Shown here: one piece after another, positions 43,426-51,253 of the stretch
How positions within the stretch are numbered: the stretch's first letter is position 1
How the letters are laid out: the number at the start of each line of letters is the position of its first letter
Assembly (NCBI RefSeq): GCF_001509475.1
Contig: NZ_LLZG01000375.1
Coordinates: 99,557-163,556, forward strand
Direction of reading: 5' to 3'
From: Streptomyces regalis
GTDB lineage: Bacteria > Actinomycetota > Actinomycetes > Streptomycetales > Streptomycetaceae
DNA length: 64,000 nt
Translations under genes and position numbers: made by a program
The notes under the pieces: generated by a model
What the model saw: only the letters and a program-made list of their open reading frames with translations
Told to the model about the DNA's origin: nothing
Databases searched by the model: none

Positions 43426-44628
43426 TCAGGCGGTTGCCCCGCCCGGCGCGGCCTCGACACGCGACCGGGAGGGCACGGCCGCCTCCCAGTCCGCGCCCGT
43501 CGCGATCGCCTGCCGCCACCGCCGGATCGCCTTCGGCGGCATCCCCACGGTCAGCGCCCCGGTCACCTTCTCGCCCCTGCGGTAGACGGCCAAGAACCGG
43601 CCCTCCGCCAGTTCCCCCTCCACGACGGCGACTTCGTCGTGCCCGCGGAGATAGCCGTACGCCTGGATCTTCATGTCGTACTGGTCGGACCAGAAGTACG
43701 GCACCGGCGCGAACGGCTTGCGGGCGTCCGGGTGCAGCAGGTTGCGGGCCGCGGCCATCCCCTGCTCGGCGGCGTGGGTGCGGTGTTCGACGCGCATGGG
43801 CAGCCCGAACAGCGGGTTGTACCAGCCGGCCACGTCCCCGGCGGCGTACACGTTCCGCGCGGCCTCGCAGTACTCGTCGCACACCACGCCATCGCCGACG
43901 GCGAGCCCGCTGCCGGCCAGCCAGTCGGTGTTGGGCACGGAACCGATGGCGATCAACACCTCGTCGGCGTCGACCAGTTCGCCGTCGGCGAGCCGCACTC
44001 CGTCCCCGGTCACCTCGGTCACGGTGGCCCCGCACCGCAGGTCCACGCCCCGGTCCAGATGGGCGCGCGTCAGCACTTCGCCGACCTCCGTGCCGACGGC
44101 GTGGGCCAGCGGCACCGGGGCGGGTTCCAGGAGCGTCACCTCGCAGCCCAGCCGCCAGGCGACCGCGGCGGCCTCGGCCCCGAGGAACCCGGCGCCGACC
44201 ACGACCAGCCGCTTGCCCGGCGTCAGCCGGTCCCGCAGCCGCACCGCGTCGTCCAGGGTGCGCAGCACATGCCCACCCGCACCGGGCAGCCGGCGCGGCC
44301 GCACTCCGGTCGCCAGGATCAGCCCGTCGTACGGCACTGTGGAGCCGTCGGCCAACTCCACTGTCCTGTCGGCGAGTTGCAGGCCCGACGCCGCCACGCC
44401 GAGGCGCAGGTCCAGGTCGAGCCCGGCCACGTCGTCGTGGGCGCGCAGGGCCAGCCGCTCGGGTTCCCACTCGCCGGCCAGCAGCTGCTTGGACAGGGGC
44501 GGGCGGTCGTACGGGGCGAGGGGTTCGTCGCCCACGAGGGTGAGCGAGCCGTCGTAGCCCTCGCGGCGGAGCGTCTCGGCCGCCGCGAGCCCGGCGGCCG
44601 AGGCGCCGACGACGACGATGCGCCTCAC
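43426..44628 (-). CDS. Ferredoxin reductase (FAD/NAD(P)H-dependent) for the P450 system
   Basis: The 400-residue protein has two dinucleotide-binding folds: IVVVGASAAGLAAAETLRRE (FAD, residues 4-23) and KRLVVVGAGFLGAEAAAVAW (NAD(P)H, about 141-160). The FAD segment NVYAAGDVAGWYNPLFG and a C-terminal reductase domain follow. It resembles reductases of P450 and dioxygenase systems. The GTG at 44628 overlaps the ferredoxin stop as GTGA. Together with the ferredoxin and P450 genes it forms a complete three-component electron chain. Confidence 0.92.
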   Translation of the reverse strand: MRRIVVVGASAAGLAAAETLRREGYDGSLTLVGDEPLAPYDRPPLSKQLLAGEWEPERLALRAHDDVAGLDLDLRLGVAASGLQLADRTVELADGSTVPYDGLILATGVRPRRLPGAGGHVLRTLDDAVRLRDRLTPGKRLVVVGAGFLGAEAAAVAWRLGCEVTLLEPAPVPLAHAVGTEVGEVLTRAHLDRGVDLRCGATVTEVTGDGVRLADGELVDADEVLIAIGSVPNTDWLAGSGLAVGDGVVCDEYCEAARNVYAAGDVAGWYNPLFGLPMRVEHRTHAAEQGMAAARNLLHPDARKPFAPVPYFWSDQYDMKIQAYGYLRGHDEVAVVEGELAEGRFLAVYRRGEKVTGALTVGMPPKAIRRWRQAIATGADWEAAVPSRSRVEAAPGGATA

Positions 44629-44819
44629 TGGTCCACCAGCCGGATCGCGGCGGCCGGGCAGATCGCCACGGCCTCGCGTACGCCGTCGAGGTGTTCGGCG
44701 GCAGGCTGCTCGTCGAGCAGGATCGCGATCCCGTCGTCGTCCTGGTCGAACACGTCCATGGCGGCGAGCACGCACTGTCCGGACGCGACGCACTTGTCGG
44801 CTTCCAGCTCCACCTTCAT
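44625..44819 (-). CDS. 3Fe-4S ferredoxin of the P450 system
   Basis: The 64-residue ferredoxin has Cys at positions 10, 16 and 54 (DKCVASGQCVLAA and AICPAAAIRL). Ala replaces the fourth Cys of 4Fe-4S proteins, so a 3Fe-4S cluster is expected, as in SoyB/SuaB-type ferredoxins partnered with CYP105 enzymes. It passes electrons from the downstream-encoded reductase to the P450. The gene is 58 bp after the P450 stop. Confidence 0.93.
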   Translation of the reverse strand: MKVELEADKCVASGQCVLAAMDVFDQDDDGIAILLDEQPAAEHLDGVREAVAICPAAAIRLVDQ

Positions 44820-44877
44820 GGTCAGTTTCCCTTCTGCACAGGTGGTTGTTGTTCGTTCGGCGGGTGCTGCGGAGCCG

Positions 44878-46113
44878 TCACCAGGAGACGGGCAGTTCGT
44901 GGACGCCGTAGATGAACGCGTCCGTCTTGAACCGGATGTCCTCCAGCGCGCACGCGAGCTTCAGCGTCGGAATGCGCTTGTAGAGGGTGCCGTAGACGAC
45001 CTGGAGTTCCATGCGGGCCAGCGGCTGGCCCAGACACTGGTGGACACCGAAGCCGAAGGCGACGTGGCGGCGGGCGTCGCGGGTGAGGTCGAGGCGGTCG
45101 GGGTCGGCGAACACCTCGGGGTCGCGGTTGCCGATCTCGTTGACCATGATGACGCCCTCGCCGGCCTTGATCACCTGGCCGCCGATCTCGATGTCCTCGG
45201 TCACCGCCCGGCGCCGGCCCAGGTGGGTGATGTGCAGATAGCGCAGGAGTTCCTCGACCGCGGAGGCGACGAGCTTCGGGTCGTCGGTCTCGCGCAGCAG
45301 GGCGAGCTGGTCGGGGTGCCGGAGCAGGGCGAGGGTGCCGAGCGCGATCATGTTCGCGGTGGTCTCGTGGCCGGCGATCAGCAGGAGCAGGGCCATCTCG
45401 GTCGCCTGCTGGTGGGTGAGTTCACCGGCGGTGATGCGGGCGGCGATGCTCGACAGCAAGTCGTCCTTGGGCTCGGCGATCCGCTTGCCCAGGAGTCCGG
45501 CCAGGTAGCCCGCGACCTCACGGCTCGCCGCGCCCCGCTCCTCGGGCGTGGCGGTCGTGCGGACCATGGTCTTGGTGTTCTCCTGGAAGAACTCGTGCTC
45601 TTCGTACGGCACGCCCAGCAGCTCGCAGATGACCAGCGAGGGGATCGGCAGGGCGAACACGTCCACCAGGTCGACCGGGGCGGGACCGGCCAGCATGTCG
45701 TCGATCAGGCCGTCCACGATGCGCTGTACGGCGGGCCGCAGCGCCTCGACCTTCTTCACGGCGAACGGCGCCGTCACCATCCGGCGCAGCCGGGCGTGTT
45801 CGGGGTCGTCCATCATGATGAAGCTGAGCTTGCCCTCACCGGCCTCGGGGCTGGCCTTGGTCGGATAGCCCGGCTGGTCGGTGTCGGCGCTGACGCGCTC
45901 GTCGCCCAGCAGGGCCCGCTGCTCGGCGTACCGGGTCACGAGCCAGGGCTCGCTGCCGTCCCACAGCCGCACCCGGGTCAGCGGCGCCTGCTCCTGCAGC
46001 TCCTTGAGCGCGGGCGGCGGGTCGAAGGGGCAGCGGGACTCCCGCGGCATCGGGAACTGGGGGACGGCGTCCGGCGCTTCGCGCGCGGGACCGGTCAGGG
46101 TGGTGTCGGCCAT
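44878..46113 (-). CDS. Cytochrome P450 (CYP105-like)
   Basis: The 411-residue haem monooxygenase has I-helix LLLLIAGHETTANMIALGTL (about residue 238), the K-helix EELLRYLHITHLGRRRAV with ExxR, and the haem loop FGFGVHQCLGQPLARMELQV with the Cys ligand (about residue 357). The start MADTTLTGP has GAGGAG upstream. The sequence style and downstream 3-Cys ferredoxin fit the CYP105 group, which oxidises xenobiotics, macrolides and sterols and is often inducible. A near-perfect 21-bp palindrome about 107 bp upstream may be its operator. The substrate is unknown. Confidence 0.93.
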   Translation of the reverse strand: MADTTLTGPAREAPDAVPQFPMPRESRCPFDPPPALKELQEQAPLTRVRLWDGSEPWLVTRYAEQRALLGDERVSADTDQPGYPTKASPEAGEGKLSFIMMDDPEHARLRRMVTAPFAVKKVEALRPAVQRIVDGLIDDMLAGPAPVDLVDVFALPIPSLVICELLGVPYEEHEFFQENTKTMVRTTATPEERGAASREVAGYLAGLLGKRIAEPKDDLLSSIAARITAGELTHQQATEMALLLLIAGHETTANMIALGTLALLRHPDQLALLRETDDPKLVASAVEELLRYLHITHLGRRRAVTEDIEIGGQVIKAGEGVIMVNEIGNRDPEVFADPDRLDLTRDARRHVAFGFGVHQCLGQPLARMELQVVYGTLYKRIPTLKLACALEDIRFKTDAFIYGVHELPVSW

Positions 46114-46219
46114 GGTTCTCCTCGGACGTGGGGGGCTCCGGGCGGGGTGGAGCGCTGGGGCGAAGGGGGTCGAGGCCTCGATGAGCACAGGCAAACAGAG
46201 GGGTCTGACGCCTTCCGGT

Positions 46220-46240
46220 CAGTTTCCTGACAGGAGACTG
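46220..46240. promoter_or_regulatory. 21-bp palindrome upstream of the P450 operon
   Basis: CAGTTTCCTG, a central A, and CAGGAGACTG pair with a single mismatch per arm. It lies between the P450 start and the end of an OmpR-type regulator gene and is a candidate operator for induction of the P450 operon. Confidence 0.55.
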
Positions 46241-46305
46241 ACGTGGCTCAGATCACACCAGGTTCCTCAACTGGGCCTGACTGCAAGGACATTGGGTCTG
46301 TCAGG

Positions 46306-47061
46306 TCAGGCATTGCCGTCGGCCCGGCCCAGCCAGTACCCGAAGCCGCGGCGCGTGTGGATCAACGCCGGGCCGTCGCCCCGGTCCACCTTGCGGCGCA
46401 GACGGGAGACGAGTTGCTCGATCGCGTTGTCGCCGCGGTGGTCCCCCCAGACGTAGCGGCCGATCTGCTCCTTGGACAGCACCCGGTGCGCGTTGACCAG
46501 GAGATGGCGCAGCAGCCGGTACTCCGCGGGCGTGAGGTCGAGCGCCCGCGTCCCGCGCCGGGCCCGGCACACGGTGTCGTCCAGCACGAGGTCGCCGTAC
46601 TCCAGCGGGTTGCCCCTGAGCGGGCCGGGGCAGGGGCCGCGCAGCAGCATCTGGATCCTGGCGAGGACTTCGGCCACCCGGAAGGGCTTGGTGACGTAGT
46701 CCCGCTCGCCCAGGCCGAGTTCGGGGGCGAGCCGGTGCAGGCGGTCGTACTCGGTGAGCAGGAGGACGGGCGGGCGGTGCGGGAGGGCGGGCCGGCGCTC
46801 CCGGCTGAAGTTCACCATGTCCGGCAGGCCGGTGTCGAAGACCACCAGGTCGAAGCGGTACTGCGCGACGCGGGTCAGCGCCTCGGCGCCGGTGCAGCTG
46901 AGGCTGATCCGGTAGCCGGCCAACTCCAGGGTGGTCGAGAGCAGTTCGGCGAGGTCGGGATCGCCGGCGACGACGAGGACGTGCCGGCCGGCGCCGCGCG
47001 CGAGGGCGGGTTTCTCGCCGGTGGCGCCGTCCAGGGGCGAGGCCGTCTGCCGAGGGCTCAT
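46306..47061 (-). CDS. OmpR-type response regulator (orphan)
   Basis: The 251-residue protein has a receiver domain (HVLVVAGDPDLAELLSTTLE, phosphoacceptor Asp in LVVFDTGLPDM, Lys in DYVTKPFRVAEVL) and a winged-helix output domain (RALDLTPAEYRLLRHLLVNA, EQIGRYVWGD, ending RRGFGYWLGRADGNA). The acidic pocket is AGDPD rather than DDE/DDD, so phosphorylation may be atypical. No adjacent histidine kinase gene exists. It lies upstream of the P450 operon on the same strand and could regulate it. Confidence 0.88.
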   Translation of the reverse strand: MSPRQTASPLDGATGEKPALARGAGRHVLVVAGDPDLAELLSTTLELAGYRISLSCTGAEALTRVAQYRFDLVVFDTGLPDMVNFSRERRPALPHRPPVLLLTEYDRLHRLAPELGLGERDYVTKPFRVAEVLARIQMLLRGPCPGPLRGNPLEYGDLVLDDTVCRARRGTRALDLTPAEYRLLRHLLVNAHRVLSKEQIGRYVWGDHRGDNAIEQLVSRLRRKVDRGDGPALIHTRRGFGYWLGRADGNA

Positions 47062-47139
47062 AACCCGCCCCGTCCGGCGCCGCGGCGGCGGCCTTGGCCG
47101 AGTGTCGATTTCACGGTCGTCCTCCTTGTGCGGCGGCAG

Positions 47140-47790
47140 TCAGCGGCCGGGTGTGACGGGTGCCAGCCACATGCCGACGACGGCGTCGGCGAGGCCTGTG
47201 GCGGCGTCGTCCCAGGTGGACCGAGGGGTGGGGGTGTTCTCGGCGAGGGCGCGCTCCCGCTCGGCGGCCACGTGGACGATCAGGTGGCGGACCATCTCGC
47301 CGCGTTCGGCGCGGACCTCGGCGGGGAGGTCGGGCAGGCATCGGTTCAGGCCCTCGATGATCTTCTGGAGGGCCGGGGAGGTGAGGGCCTCCTCGACCAT
47401 GATCCGGTGCAGGGCAGGATCGGAGACGACCTGGGCGCAGAAGCGTGCGTACCAGGTGGGGCTGCCGAGTGCGGCGAGGTGTTCGAGCGCCGGGCGGACG
47501 AGGCAGTCGACCCAGCCGCGCAGGTCGTCCTGGTCGGCGAGGTCGGCGATCAGCCGGGCGCGGATGTCCTCGATGCGCGTGGCGTGCCTTTGGACGATGG
47601 CGCGGACCAGGTCGGTCTTGGTGCCGAAGTGATAGCCGACCGCGGTGTTGTTGCCCTGTCCCGCGGCCTCGCTGACCTGGCGGTTGGACACCGCGTACAC
47701 GCCGTGTTCGGCGAAGAGCCGCTCGGCCGTGGTCAGGAGCAGCTCCCGGGTCGCGTTGACCTGCTCCGCCCGCAGGGTCCTGCCTGCCAT
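47140..47790 (-). CDS. TetR-family transcriptional regulator
   Basis: The 216-residue protein has the N-terminal TetR helix-turn-helix (TRELLLTTAERLFAEHGVYA, RQVSEAAGQGNNTAVGYHFG, TKTDLVRAIVQRHATRIEDI) and a long helical ligand domain. ATG 47790 begins MAGRTLRAEQ. It is divergent from the histidine kinase gene, and a palindromic element in the 110-bp gap is its probable operator. The ligand is unknown. Confidence 0.92.
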   Translation of the reverse strand: MAGRTLRAEQVNATRELLLTTAERLFAEHGVYAVSNRQVSEAAGQGNNTAVGYHFGTKTDLVRAIVQRHATRIEDIRARLIADLADQDDLRGWVDCLVRPALEHLAALGSPTWYARFCAQVVSDPALHRIMVEEALTSPALQKIIEGLNRCLPDLPAEVRAERGEMVRHLIVHVAAERERALAENTPTPRSTWDDAATGLADAVVGMWLAPVTPGR

Positions 47791-47865
47791 GATCACCATC
47801 GCACCGGGACTTCGCCGATCACCGCGACGGCCAGTCCCTCGAGCCGCCGCTGGTTTGCGCACCTA

Positions 47866-47885
47866 CAATCTAAGTCACTTGATTG
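47866..47885. promoter_or_regulatory. Palindromic operator candidate between the TetR and histidine kinase genes
   Basis: Outer arms CAATC (47866-47870) and GATTG (47881-47885) enclose AAGT-C-ACTT. The element lies between the two divergent starts and is A/T-richer than its surroundings, as expected for a TetR site and promoter. Confidence 0.5.
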
Positions 47886-47900
47886 AAAGAAGCGGTGAAC

Positions 47901-49133
47901 ATGGTGGAGCGGGCTACACCTGCACCCCGGGTGCCCGCACCCCCGCGCGCGGAGGTCGGGTCACCTAGCGTGATGGGCATGCGGACGACGGTGCGGCAGG
48001 CCGGGCGTGCGACGGTCCATCTGACCGTGGCCGCCGCGATGGCCTTCGGGATGTACCTCTTCATCACCGTGCTGCTGATCACCGCCGTCGGGACGGTCGC
48101 GGTGATCGGTGCCTGGCTGCTGCCCGAGACGGTGCTGCTCGTCCGGCGGATCGCCGGGGCCAAGCGACGGCTGACCGCCGCCGGGACGGGGCGGGAGATC
48201 CCCGAGGCGTACCAGGCCATCGAGGGGCCACTGCAGGACCGGCTGCGCACGGCCGTACGCGATCCCGGCACGCTCACCGATCTGCGCTGGATGGCCGCCT
48301 ACTACCTCTACGGCGCGCTGCTCTTCCTCGCCCTGCCGCTGTGGCCGGTCGGGCTCGTCGTCGACGGCGTGGGGTGCGGGCTGCTGCGCCGGCGGGCCGT
48401 CGTCCTGCCGTGGATCGTGCGCCTGGCGGACCTGGAGGCCGGCTGGTCGACCGCGCTGCTCAGGCCGTCCCCGAAGGCGCTGCTGGCCGCGCGGGTCGAG
48501 CAGCTGAGCACGTCCCGGGCCGACGCGATCGCCGCGCACGGCGCCGAACTGCGCCGTATCGAGCGGGACCTGCACGACGGCGCGCAGGCCCGGCTGGTGG
48601 CGCTGTCCATGCGGATCGGGCTCGCCAAGCGGGCCTACGACCGTGATCCGGACGCCGCGCGCAAGCTGCTGGACGACGCCCAGGACCAGGCCGAGGAGGC
48701 GCTGGCGGAACTGCGGCACGTGGTGCGCGGCATCCATCCGCCGATCCTGACCGACCGCGGACTGGTCGGTGCGGTGCGGGCGCTGGCCGCGAGTAGCGGT
48801 CTGCAGGTCACCGTGGACGCGGAGGGGCTGGAGGACGACGGCCCCAGGGCACCCGCCGCGGTGGAGGCGGCCGCCTACTTCGTGGTGGCCGAGGCGCTCA
48901 CCAACGTCGCCAAGCACAGTGGCTCGTCCGAGGCCTCGGTCCGGATCGCCCGCGTGCGGCGCGGGCTCAGGGTCGAGGTGGCCGACAAGGGCCACGGCGG
49001 GGCGGAGGAGTCCGGTGGTTCGGGGCTGCTGGGGGTGCGGCGCCGGGTCGCGGCGCTCGACGGCACGGTGCGGATGTCGAGCCCGGTCGGAGGGCCGACG
49101 GTGATCGAGGTGGAGCTGCCGTGCGTGTGGTGA
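47901..49133 (+). CDS. Sensor histidine kinase (NarL-type, HisKA_3)
   Basis: A protein of about 410 residues with two hydrophobic hairpins (AAAMAFGMYLFITVLLITAV and LYGALLFLALPLWPVGLVVD) forming a membrane sensor. The phospho-acceptor region RRIERDLHDGAQARLVALSM carries the His, and the ATPase domain has FVVAEALTNVAKHSG (N box) and SGGSGLLGVRRRV (G box). It should phosphorylate the LuxR-type regulator encoded 150 bp downstream. ATG 47901 is used; the ATG at 47973 behind a TAGCGT element is an alternative leaderless start. The stimulus is unknown. Confidence 0.92.
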   Translation: MVERATPAPRVPAPPRAEVGSPSVMGMRTTVRQAGRATVHLTVAAAMAFGMYLFITVLLITAVGTVAVIGAWLLPETVLLVRRIAGAKRRLTAAGTGREIPEAYQAIEGPLQDRLRTAVRDPGTLTDLRWMAAYYLYGALLFLALPLWPVGLVVDGVGCGLLRRRAVVLPWIVRLADLEAGWSTALLRPSPKALLAARVEQLSTSRADAIAAHGAELRRIERDLHDGAQARLVALSMRIGLAKRAYDRDPDAARKLLDDAQDQAEEALAELRHVVRGIHPPILTDRGLVGAVRALAASSGLQVTVDAEGLEDDGPRAPAAVEAAAYFVVAEALTNVAKHSGSSEASVRIARVRRGLRVEVADKGHGGAEESGGSGLLGVRRRVAALDGTVRMSSPVGGPTVIEVELPCVW

Positions 49134-49145
49134 GGGCAGGTCCCG

Positions 49146-49160
49146 ATCCCCCTCGGGGAT
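49146..49160 (+). terminator. Small hairpin after the histidine kinase gene
   Basis: ATCCCC and GGGGAT form a 6-bp stem with a 3-nt loop 12 bp after the stop. It is weak and may attenuate transcription rather than end it. Confidence 0.35.
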
Positions 49161-49283
49161 GACCTTGCCCGTGGCGCGTACTGCGATCCGAGTACCGGCG
49201 ATTGTCGGCAGACGCACGACGACGTACCGGGCTGTTCCCTGCAGGCTGTACCCCACCGCTCCAGAACCGGAAGACCCCCGCCC

Positions 49284-49970
49284 ATGACCATCCGCGTCCT
49301 GCTCGCCGACGACCAGGCCCTGCTGCGGGCCACCTTCCGGATCCTGATCGACTCCTGCCCGGACATGGAGGTGGTCGGCGAGGCCACCGACGGTGCCGAG
49401 GCCGTCGATCTCGCCCGGGCCCACCGCCCCGATCTGGTCCTGATGGACATCCGCATGCCCGGCACCGACGGTCTGGCCGCCACGTCCGCGCTCTGCGCCG
49501 ATCCGGACCTCGCGGCGGTGCGGGTGCTGATCCTCACCACGTTCGAGATCGACGAGTACGTCGCGCAGGCGCTGCGGGCCGGGGCCAGCGGCTTCCTCGG
49601 CAAGGACGTCACGGCGGACGTGCTGCTCGACGGCATCCGGACCGTGGCCGCCGGCGAGTCCCTGCTCTCCCCCGCCGCGACCCGCACACTGATCACACGG
49701 TTCCTGGCCTCCCCCGCCGAGAGCTCCCAGTCGGCCGCGCCCGAGGACCTCGCCACCCTCACCGCCCGCGAGCGGGAGGTCATGGCCTGGGTGGCCGAGG
49801 GGCACTCCAACGAGGAGATCGCCGAGAAGCTCTTCGTCAGCCCGCTGACCGTGCGCACCCACGTGCACCGTGCCATGACGAAGCTGGGCGCCCGCGACCG
49901 TGCTCAACTCGTCGTCATGGCCTACCAGTCGGGTCTGGTGCGGGCCGTGCCGCCGAACGGGGACGGCTGA
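49284..49970 (+). CDS. LuxR/NarL-family response regulator
   Basis: The 228-residue partner of the upstream histidine kinase has a receiver domain with IRVLLADDQALLRATFRILI (acidic pair), the phospho-Asp in PDLVLMDIRMPGTDG and the Lys in GFLGKDVTAD. A C-terminal LuxR helix-turn-helix follows (LTAREREVMAWVAEGHSNEE, IAEKLFVSPLTVRTHVHRAM). Phosphorylation should promote dimerisation and DNA binding. A hairpin terminator follows the gene. Confidence 0.94.
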   Translation: MTIRVLLADDQALLRATFRILIDSCPDMEVVGEATDGAEAVDLARAHRPDLVLMDIRMPGTDGLAATSALCADPDLAAVRVLILTTFEIDEYVAQALRAGASGFLGKDVTADVLLDGIRTVAAGESLLSPAATRTLITRFLASPAESSQSAAPEDLATLTAREREVMAWVAEGHSNEEIAEKLFVSPLTVRTHVHRAMTKLGARDRAQLVVMAYQSGLVRAVPPNGDG

Positions 49971-49979
49971 GGGCCCGGC

Positions 49980-50003
49980 CCGCCGTTCAGGGGAAAACGG
50001 CGG
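49980..50003 (+). terminator. Hairpin terminator after the LuxR-type regulator gene
   Basis: CCGCCGTT (49980-49987) pairs with AACGGCGG (49996-50003), an 8-bp stem with an 8-nt loop, 10 bp after the stop. Confidence 0.55.
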
Positions 50004-50045
50004 CAAGGGTGCGTGGCGGCGGGCGGGACCGTCGAGAACTGACCC

Positions 50046-51026
50046 GTGAGTCTGCCGCTGATCCCTCCCATGCTCGCCACGCCGGGCACCCTGCCGCCCG
50101 CCGCGCAGGACGCGCGCTGGGCGTACGAGACCAAGCAGGACGGCCAGCGCGCGGTGGTCTATCTGGAAGGGGACGGCAGTCTGCTGCTGCGCGCCCGTTC
50201 CGGCGAGGACATCACGGCCGCCTATCCCGAACTGCGGCCGCTCGGCGGCGCGCTCGGCACCACACGCGCCGTGCTGGACGGGGAGATCCTGGCGCTGGAC
50301 GAACAGGGCCGCGCCGACTTCCAGTTGCTGCAGTCCCGTATGGGCCTGGCACACGCGCCCACGCGGGCCGCGCGGATGGCGGCTCAGACCCCCGTCCATC
50401 TGGTGCTGTTCGACGTGATGCACCTGGCGGACCGCTCGCTCGTCACGCTGCCCTACACCCGGCGGCGCGGGCGGCTGGAGGAGCTGGGTCTGAGCGGGCC
50501 GTTCTGGTCGACGCCGGGTGCGCTGGTCGGGCACGGGGCCCAGGCGCTGCGCGCGACGCGCGAGCACGGTCTGGAGGGGCTCGTCTGCAAGCGGCTGGAC
50601 TCGGTGTACGAGCCCGGGGTGCGTTCCCGCGCCTGGATCAAGATCCGCAACATGCGCACGGAGGACGTCATCGTCGGGGGCTGGCTGCCCGGCAAGGGAC
50701 GGCTCACGGGGCTGCCGGGCGCGCTGCTGGTCGGACAGCGCGCGGCCGGAAAGCTGCGGTACGTCGGCGGCGTGGGCACGGGCTGGAGCGAGGCCGAACG
50801 GACGCAGCTGGCCGGGCTGTTGCGGGCCTGCGCGAGTGACGTGTGCCCCTTCGATCCCGTACCTCAGGTGGCGGGCGCGCACTGGGTGCTGCCCCGGCTG
50901 GTCGGCGAGGTCCGCTTCAGCGTCCGCACCCGGTCCGGGATGCTGCGCCAGCCGTCCTGGGTGCGACTCAGGCCCGACCTCGCACCCGAGGACGCGGCGG
51001 CCGACCTGCCGGACGACGGGGTGTGA
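50046..51026 (+). CDS. ATP-dependent DNA ligase (LigC/LigD ligase-domain type)
   Basis: The 326-residue ligase has the nucleotidyltransferase motifs: motif I ETKQDGQRAVV with the AMP-accepting Lys (about residue 31), motif III AVLDGEILALD, motif IV HGLEGLVCKRLDSVYEPG and motif V RAWIKIRN. An OB-fold C-terminus follows (VIVGGWLPGKG, LRYVGGVGTGW, through the end). The length fits the stand-alone LigC-like enzymes used in repair and end joining. The start is a GTG with no strong ribosome site. It may work with the separate LigD-type phosphoesterase at 36 kb. Confidence 0.92.
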   Translation: MSLPLIPPMLATPGTLPPAAQDARWAYETKQDGQRAVVYLEGDGSLLLRARSGEDITAAYPELRPLGGALGTTRAVLDGEILALDEQGRADFQLLQSRMGLAHAPTRAARMAAQTPVHLVLFDVMHLADRSLVTLPYTRRRGRLEELGLSGPFWSTPGALVGHGAQALRATREHGLEGLVCKRLDSVYEPGVRSRAWIKIRNMRTEDVIVGGWLPGKGRLTGLPGALLVGQRAAGKLRYVGGVGTGWSEAERTQLAGLLRACASDVCPFDPVPQVAGAHWVLPRLVGEVRFSVRTRSGMLRQPSWVRLRPDLAPEDAAADLPDDGV

Positions 51027-51054
51027 CGCGCCTTCATCCCCGATGGCTCCCGAC

Positions 51055-51072
51055 AGGCCCGTGGGCGGGCCT
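51055..51072 (+). terminator. Terminator after the DNA ligase gene
   Basis: AGGCCCG and CGGGCCT form a perfect 7-bp GC-rich stem with a TGGG loop, followed by TCTTG. It lies 28 bp after the stop. Confidence 0.65.
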
Positions 51073-51253
51073 TCTTGAGAGCTCGACAACTGGGTGGAAA
51101 GGTGCACCTTCTCGGCGGACGGGCTCCAACTGTTGCACTGATCGTTACCGGCGGTACGCACGCGCCTCTTGGCACGGAAGTGAAAAGACAGGATTCTGAA
51201 CTCTCCTTCCCCCCATAGCCGTTGGGCTGCGCCCGGATCCCCGAGGAGACGCA
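51073..51253 (+). other. Leader region of the NLP gene
   Basis: This stretch precedes the secreted protein gene. A perfect palindrome TACCG-G-CGGTA sits at 51146-51156 and may be an operator. GAGGAG at 51243-51248 is the ribosome site. No small gene is seen. Confidence 0.4.
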
